Shown: positions 60,401 through 64,000 of the stretch, in pieces
Position numbering within the stretch: position 1 is the stretch's first letter
How the letters are laid out: each line of letters begins with the position of its first letter
Source: Arbacia lixula
Lineage: Eukaryota > Echinodermata > Echinoidea > Arbacioida > Arbaciidae
Length of the DNA: 64,000 bases
Direction of reading: 5' to 3'
NCBI GenBank assembly: GCA_963669155.1
Contig: OZ022579.1
Span: 24,739,189-24,803,188, forward strand
Position numbers and translations under genes: made by a program
The notes under the pieces: model-generated
What the model saw: only the letters and a program-made list of their open reading frames with translations
Database searches by the model: none
What the model was told of the DNA's origin: nothing

Positions 60401-61474
60401 GGAGAAAACTTAGGAGAGCCTCCCCCCTGTCTTCGCCATTCATACATGTAACACATTAACACAAGCAATAAAAAAGAGTACCATTTATTTGTTAGCGACC
60501 ACAAAGTTAAGTTAGGATCAATCCTAGGGGGAGGGCCCGATGAGATGCTGTGATGATTGGCTGCTCATAAATGAAACACTTCCCTCCATTGGTTAATAAA
60601 TGCGCACTGGGTGGGGTCAAACCCTCCCTAATTTGCATTAAAAGAGAGTACTAGGAGGACGTTCTGGAATACCAATTTCTTGCTCACTTAGGCACCTCCT
60701 AACTCGGGGACTTAGGAGAAAACTTAGGATAACTTCTGTAATACCACCCCTGGAGAATATTGCAACCACACATGTATTGCATCTTGTGCTTGGGGAGATC
60801 CATATACCCTTGATTTACAAATGAGGCAGCAATTACATTATTATCATCACTCACCATTCTCAAACAGGATGTCCATCATGCCAGTGTTTTATTTTCAAGG
60901 GCCTGTATTCACACTGCTTTACATACTTAAATTTGATTTCCAGTTTAAAGGTCCCCCCAGGGTCGGAATGTACGTTGCCTTCTCTCAAGTCTTGAAGACT
61001 TGATGCAATTTACTTTAGAATCTGATGTGTACAAATTCAGAACTGCCCAATATATCATAATATTTTAACATATTATCTTTTATATTTCACAGCACTCCAA
61101 TTAAGAAATCCCTCTGATCAAGATTCCCACAATGATCATCAAAAACACACATTGAAATGGGCAGGACATTTACAGAGTTATGCACTGCACACATCATATC
61201 TACTCCACCTGCATATGTTCATAATAACATTATTTTGTCTTCACACAATACTCAAAGGTGGATCCAACGTCCCACACTACAGTATAGTCAGTAGAGAGAC
61301 TGTTTTTTTTTTTTTTTTTTGGTCTACATGTGATGCTGTTATAGCATGTTTTGTGAACAATGAATGATGTGCAGGGCCAGGGGCCCTATTTCTATTAGTA
61401 TTAATACTCACACATGCTCCTGATACCGCGTGGACAAGTGTATCATATGAAAATATCTTGGCTTCCTCCATCAT
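51448..61474 (-). CDS. SLC25A17: SLC25A17 / PMP34 peroxisomal membrane carrier
   Basis: Nine minus-strand exons join in phase: 61474-61412, 60065-60005, 58708-58642, 57206-57052, 55971-55846, 54975-54827, 54369-54271, 53382-53309 and 51589-51448 (TGA). The product is 311 aa; human PMP34 is 307. It belongs to the mitochondrial carrier family but works in peroxisomes, exchanging CoA, FAD and NAD-type cofactors. Three repeats are visible. Repeat 1 has the carrier motif [12 protein letters not shown]; in repeats 2 and 3 it is degenerate ([26 protein letters not shown]), as in PMP34 orthologues, where Trp and Gln replace the acidic residue. Diagnostic stretches are [20 protein letters not shown] and [20 protein letters not shown]. 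The start is the first ATG of the 61.47-kb exon ([19 protein letters not shown]); the frame stays open upstream without another ATG. The last exon's acceptor follows a run of 22 C (sense strand). Introns hold many MITEs. Confidence 0.97.
51592..51965. repeat. G-run and polypurine tandem repeat upstream of last SLC25A17 exon
   Basis: A run of 22 G (51592-51613) is followed by tandem copies of GGAACAGAGCGAGGGAGGGA, GGAGAGGTAGAAGGAGAGGT and GGAAGAAAGGAAGACAAAG, separated by further G runs (51738-51750, 51820-51831). Nearly pure purine on +, hence homopyrimidine on the SLC25A17 sense strand. Confidence 0.95.
52126..53157. mobile_element. HINE-like repeat, copy 2
   Basis: Same boundaries, order and orientation as 29208-30361: AACTAGAGCAATT start, degenerate units with TGACCT triplets, (GGAC)n tract, GCCTCC-stem hairpin around CACTTCGTGG, then ATAAAAAT. 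It sits in the last intron of SLC25A17. Confidence 0.7.
53412..53786. repeat. TTAA foldback MITE, family B, full copy (375 bp)
   Basis: TTAA at both edges, arms AGGCATATACTTTACTGGGA and the inverse TCCCAGTACAGTATATGCCC. The centre is near 53597 (ATGTCCGGCCCGAAAG). It ends about 30 bases upstream of the SLC25A17 exon 53382-53309 on the sense strand. Confidence 0.92.
54050..54165. repeat. Possible short MITE with GGGCCC ends
   Basis: GGGCCCCCATCTAATAAAGA with GGGATTGATCT at the left pairs loosely with AGATCAATCGCAACTTAGAC and AGGGCCCC at the right. Arms are imperfect. Confidence 0.45.
55030..55390. repeat. MITE with TAGGGAGCTTTCGTT ends, 361 bp, GC- and CpG-rich
   Basis: Ends TTAGGGAGCTTTCGTT and the inverse AACGAAAGCTCGCTATTA. 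The interior is far richer in CG dinucleotides than the surrounding intron. It sits in the SLC25A17 intron between exons 55971-55846 and 54975-54827. Confidence 0.7.
55394..55463. repeat. Single arm related to the MITE at 63669
   Basis: GGGGGGTGTTTCACCAAGCT, GTTCTTAAG, and TTTATTGTGCTAAA match one arm of the palindrome at 63669-63850. No partner arm was found here. Confidence 0.5.
56270..56825. repeat. ~190-bp tandem repeat, about three units
   Basis: Units share GACCYYATCATCCTCATSAA-type words, ACACATGTGGTATTACCCAA, GGATCATTTGTACCAAGT, GATCACAATTGATGCAGAAA and TTAAACAAAAACTT. They contain TTTGACCTTTTGACCC words. A palindrome, GTCTCTGCCGAACTTCGTTC running to GGCGAGAC, follows at 56857. Organisation (tandem units, then a GC hairpin around ACTTCGT) resembles the HINE-like repeat but the sequence differs. 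Confidence 0.75.
57246..57480. repeat. Foldback MITE, family A, copy 5
   Basis: Ends TACACTACAGCTCAAAGGAA and the inverse TTCCTTTGAGCTGGTGTGTA, inner hairpin GTTCAGCATGAAAC. Its left edge is 40 bases upstream (sense strand) of the SLC25A17 exon 57206-57052. Confidence 0.92.
58872..58986. repeat. 115-bp MITE, relative of the nested element at 12036
   Basis: Ends CCTGGGGCCATATTCATGAA and the inverse TTCATTAATATGGCCCCTGG. Inside are TACTAAGCCTAATTAGTTAC and its inverted partner GTAACCAACTAGGCTTG. Confidence 0.85.
59470..59969. repeat. TTAA-flanked MITE, family C, complete 500-bp copy
   Basis: TTAA at both edges, arms AGGGGAAGTTCACCCTGAAA and the inverse TTTCAGGGTGAACTTCCCCT. The arms extend about 160 bp inward (AAGAAACATATGAGTGAAGG, TCGGTAAAAGGGAAAGAAAG, TTTTGATTTTGTGATGTCG). 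It lies 35 bases downstream of the SLC25A17 exon 60065-60005 on the sense strand. Confidence 0.93.
60193..60751. repeat. Inverted-repeat element with CCTGGGGTGGTATTACAGAA ends, 559 bp
   Basis: Outer ends CCTGGGGTGGTATTACAGAA and the inverse TTCTGTAATACCACCCCTGG. An inner inverted pair, GTGGTATTCCAGAACG (60259) and CGTTCTGGAATACCA (60660), repeats the end sequence. Words AACTTAGGAGAAA and TCTCCTAAGTT fill both arms. Confidence 0.85.
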
Positions 61475-61730
61475 GTCTTTTTGTACTAGCGACTTTGACA
61501 CAGGTCAGTTTTTCAGTTCAGCTGATAAGCGGAAAATTCACACCGAGTCTCAACCCTCGACTTGAACACGGCGCGCCGGGGGCGGGTCCAGGGGGCCTGC
61601 TACTTTTCAACGAGGGTCCGGTCCTCTTTCTTGTTGCCAGTGCCTACTGTGCCGCGCCGTCCGTTTTCGGCTGTGTATGTCTCTATTTTACTGAGCCGGT
61701 ATGTTATGACAGATAAAACAAGCTGTCAAC
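61475..61730. promoter_or_regulatory. Likely promoter region of SLC25A17
   Basis: Just upstream of the SLC25A17 start (minus strand) lies a GC- and CpG-rich stretch: GGCGCGCCGGGGGCGGGTCC at 61570, with an Sp1-type GGGCGGG core. No TATA box. It may also drive rightward transcription, but no plus-strand exon is certain here. Confidence 0.5.
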
Positions 61731-63239
61731 AAAAGTCATATCAATGCCATGGAACGCATGCATGCAGTTCATCAGCGAGCTGTGGCTATGATCACGTGAT
61801 GTATGTGATCACATGACTACTCGATCTGTTGTAGTTGTTCATCATGCTGTGACAAAGTTACAAGTGGAGTATCAGTCACGCGATCTTCAGCTTGGACCGA
61901 GGCTGGCTTGGCCTGGGAACGCTCGAACTCCGCCAGGGATTTGTGTAAAGAGGTGAGATCAACTATAACAAATAAATATGAAGGAGAGTCTAAATATTGT
62001 ATGTTTTCGTCAGAATCTAAACTGAGTGTGTGGACACTAGCACCGATGAAGCGAAGTGAAACTGTGTTTGTGGGCGTTAACGATTGGCTGTGCCGAGCTC
62101 AGCTCCTCGAGCACCCGCAGCTGCAGCCGGGCTGCGTCGCGCCGGTCCGCTCCGACGAATGTGAATGCCATTGCGCTGTTTCTCACTCGCTGCAAAAGCG
62201 TTAAGCGCTTTCTTCTTGATTCTTGGATTTGTCTTTGGATTACCGACTTGGCACGATGGTGCATGCTAGCTAGAACATACTTAACAATCATTTAAGTCTC
62301 TGCTTTCGAAACCTGGCCTTTTGGCATTTTGGGAAGTCCGACATTTTTTGGCATTTTTAAATTAAGCTTCCTTTTCGTTTTAGTTTCAGTTTCACTTTAA
62401 CCTAAACCTACAATTCATTTTATAAAAACTTAAGCCTTGGGAGCTACATATCAAGTCATTTAGACCAGCGAATTCTCCTCATGATCTGCAGGGGGGAGGA
62501 GGGGGGGGGGGGGGGGGGTAAAAACGTATTTCTTATGATGTATCAAATTATGCATGTATGTATTTTCTTGAGAAAAAAATTGTACTCAGCATATGGGAGA
62601 GCACCTCGCATGTGACGTCACAAAATCAAAACTTTGAAAGATCATATCTTTCTTATCCTTTGAAGGATTTTCATCAAACCTTCACTAATATGTTTCTTTC
62701 CTGCATCTGCTCATATTGAAACAAACATAGTTTCAGAGTGAACTATCGTTTAATAGATTTTTAAGATGAATGATGATGACACAACAGCACTAAATCATCC
62801 CAGTATAGCTTCATGTAGCTGCTAAGTTTAAAGGGATTACTTCTTCAAGTATCAAGTATCGAGATTAGTATTTGTATTCTAAGTAATGTATGCCAATTCA
62901 AACTTATCTAAGTTAGCTAGTTTTTCACATCTTTCAATCCAGGAGATTCCAGGCTACTCCAACAACACTTCAGTCATCAACTTTCTGCAATCTGCACTTC
63001 TAACTCTTACCACCTTACATGATGATCTTCTAATAACAACGTTACTCCCAAGTTTTTCACCCGTAAACAAAATGAGGATTAAAGTGATACAAGTTTGTGC
63101 AAGTGCTGTAAAGAAGCTGCTGCATGTGGAATAAAACAATGGAAGTTGTTTTCTGTAAGATGGTTGCAGTCTTGGTATGAACTTCAGAAGCGCTGAAACT
63201 GAAACGAGACAACTGCTGAAGAAGTGACTTAAAAAAAAC
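61731..63239. other. Upstream region of the SLC26 gene, with GC-rich islet
   Basis: 62035-62295 is CpG-rich and holds an 84-codon minus-strand frame with a plausible composition (VGADRRDAARLQLRVLEELS), but no family was recognised and no splice partner seen. 62497-62518 is a G run. 62519-62755 is a right half of the family C MITE. From about 62880 the sequence probably includes 5'UTR of the SLC26 gene. Confidence 0.4.
62519..62755. repeat. Family C MITE, right half only
   Basis: AAAACGTATTTCTTATGATG, ATGGGAGAGCACCTCGCATG, GTGACGTCACAAAATCAAAA and AGTTTCAGAGTGAACTATCG match the right half of 59470-59969. The left half is missing; a G run marks the break. Confidence 0.8.
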
Positions 63240-63440
63240 ATGGGCAGCATCGACGTGAAGAGAGCTGTAGAGAGCTATTGCTCGGTTGAAAGCTGGAAGA
63301 ATCGGTTTCCCATCACGAAATGGCTGCCGCGCTACCGCCTGGGCTACCTGGCGAGCGACATCGTGGCCGGGCTGACGGTGGGGCTTATGGTGATTCCACA
63401 GAGTCTGGCCTATGCCAGCGTGGCCAAGCTACCTATCCAG
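63240..63440 (+). CDS. SLC26 anion transporter, first coding exon (probably SLC26A11-like), runs off window
   Basis: A 67-codon exon from ATG at 63240 to a strong donor, CCTATCCAG|GTAAGA. It encodes a cytosolic N-terminus (MGSIDVKRAVESYCSVESWK), then FPITKWLPRYRLGYLASDIV and AGLTVGLMVIPQSLAYASVA. The WLP.Y...DIVAGLTVG...IPQ.LAYA pattern is the start of the SLC26/SulP membrane domain, whose TM1 region contributes to the anion site. The short N-terminus and exact wording are closest in my memory to SLC26A11 (sodium-independent sulfate transporter). Members A1-A10 usually have longer N-termini. The remaining ~560 window bases are intron and include a MITE. Confidence 0.82.
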
Positions 63441-63668
63441 GTAAGACCCCAATTTGTTGTTGCTGATTGTGTTAGAATTTTTATACAAGGCGCTCAGTCA
63501 AAATTGATGATTTTAGCCATTATCATTTTGTAAATTTTCAAAAACAAGACATGATAATCCAGTTCATTGGTTCTTTCTGACAGGGTAAATCCTGTTTAAG
63601 GCATTGAATAGGAAATATATAATTTAATTGAATTATGTCCTCCGCTGTGGGATCGGACACACCCGCCC

Positions 63669-63850
63669 TGGGTGGTGTTTCACCAAGCTGTTCGTAAGAT
63701 ACAAACGACTTTACGAACGACTGGTGATCCCTTCTTGTGCTAAATCAGATATCAATGAACAAAGTGTGGTATCGCATTTAGCACAAGAAGGGATCACCAG
63801 TCGTTCGTAAAGTCGTTCGTAACTTGCGAACAGCTCGGTGAAACACCCCC
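63669..63850. repeat. Near-perfect palindromic MITE, 182 bp
   Basis: Arms GGGTGGTGTTTCACCAAGCT and the inverse GAGCTCGG-like end (CAGCTCGGTGAAACACCCCC) extend through GTTCGTAAG, CGACTTTACGAACGACTGGT and GATCCCTTCTTGTGCTAAAT with only a ~20-base centre. It lies in the first SLC26 intron. Confidence 0.9.
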
Positions 63851-64000
63851 ATGGCTAAGTACAATCTAACCAAGTTGATGAGGTGATGGCGCCTGCACCA
63901 ACTTTTCTGTCACAGAGACCTAGGTCACTCCAGTACTGACAATGGGGGTGCTGCTGACCTGGCATGTTGTGACGTAGTTGATCTAAAGCGAATATACATA

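Noticed and set aside
61907..62204. 98-codon plus-strand frame as a first exon of the SLC26 gene
   Set aside because: No convincing donor in phase with the ATG exon at 63240, which already has the expected N-terminus.

Overview
This is a eukaryotic window, AT-rich, with small spliced exons, GT/AG introns of 0.3-8 kb and a dense load of palindromic DNA transposons. Gene content (STK19, SLC25A17/PMP34, FAM227, MXRA7-like, SLC26-type) is metazoan. The mix of an MXRA7-like gene, many foldback MITEs and very frequent ACATGTAC runs fits a marine invertebrate deuterostome. My best guess is an echinoderm, probably a sea urchin; this is inference, since no marker in the window settles the species.

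Layout. 1-7.9 kb: intergenic, holding a dead 1.7-kb Tc1-like transposon, two foldback MITEs and long CT/GA microsatellites. 7.96-17.46 kb (+): MXRA7-like gene in three coding exons; its 8.3-kb first intron is two-thirds filled by a 5.55-kb inverted-repeat element (9723-15273) that carries about ten copies of an unusual ~28-bp motif, contains a second 1.8-kb element, and sits inside a ~120-bp minisatellite. 17.5-25.5 kb: convergent intergenic region. 25.48-34.2 kb (-): FAM227-family (FWWh-domain) gene, nine coding exons resolved in phase, 5' end open. 38.3-39.9 kb (-): a small unrecognised coiled-coil gene, or possibly the 5' end of the FAM227 gene. 40.17-45.92 kb (+): complete STK19 orthologue in seven coding exons, starting 270 bp from the start of the coiled-coil ORF, so the two probably share a promoter. 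46-51.4 kb: repeat-rich convergent intergenic region. 51.45-61.47 kb (-): complete SLC25A17/PMP34 peroxisomal carrier in nine coding exons (311 aa). 63.24 kb to window end (+): first coding exon of an SLC26 anion transporter, probably SLC26A11-like.

The genes do not form a pathway and there is no operon logic. The striking part is the non-coding structure: at least three TTAA-flanked foldback families, a five-copy ~230-bp hairpin family, two copies of a Helitron/HINE-like repeat studded with perfect triple DR1 nuclear-receptor half-sites, and several exons whose 3' splice sites are preceded by extreme homopyrimidine tracts (on the sense strand). The best candidate for something undescribed is the 5.55-kb element with the GTTAGC...GAAGTCTCCGAAACA motif array.

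Exon boundaries were placed by hand from splice consensus, reading-phase continuity and remembered family sequence; no search was run.
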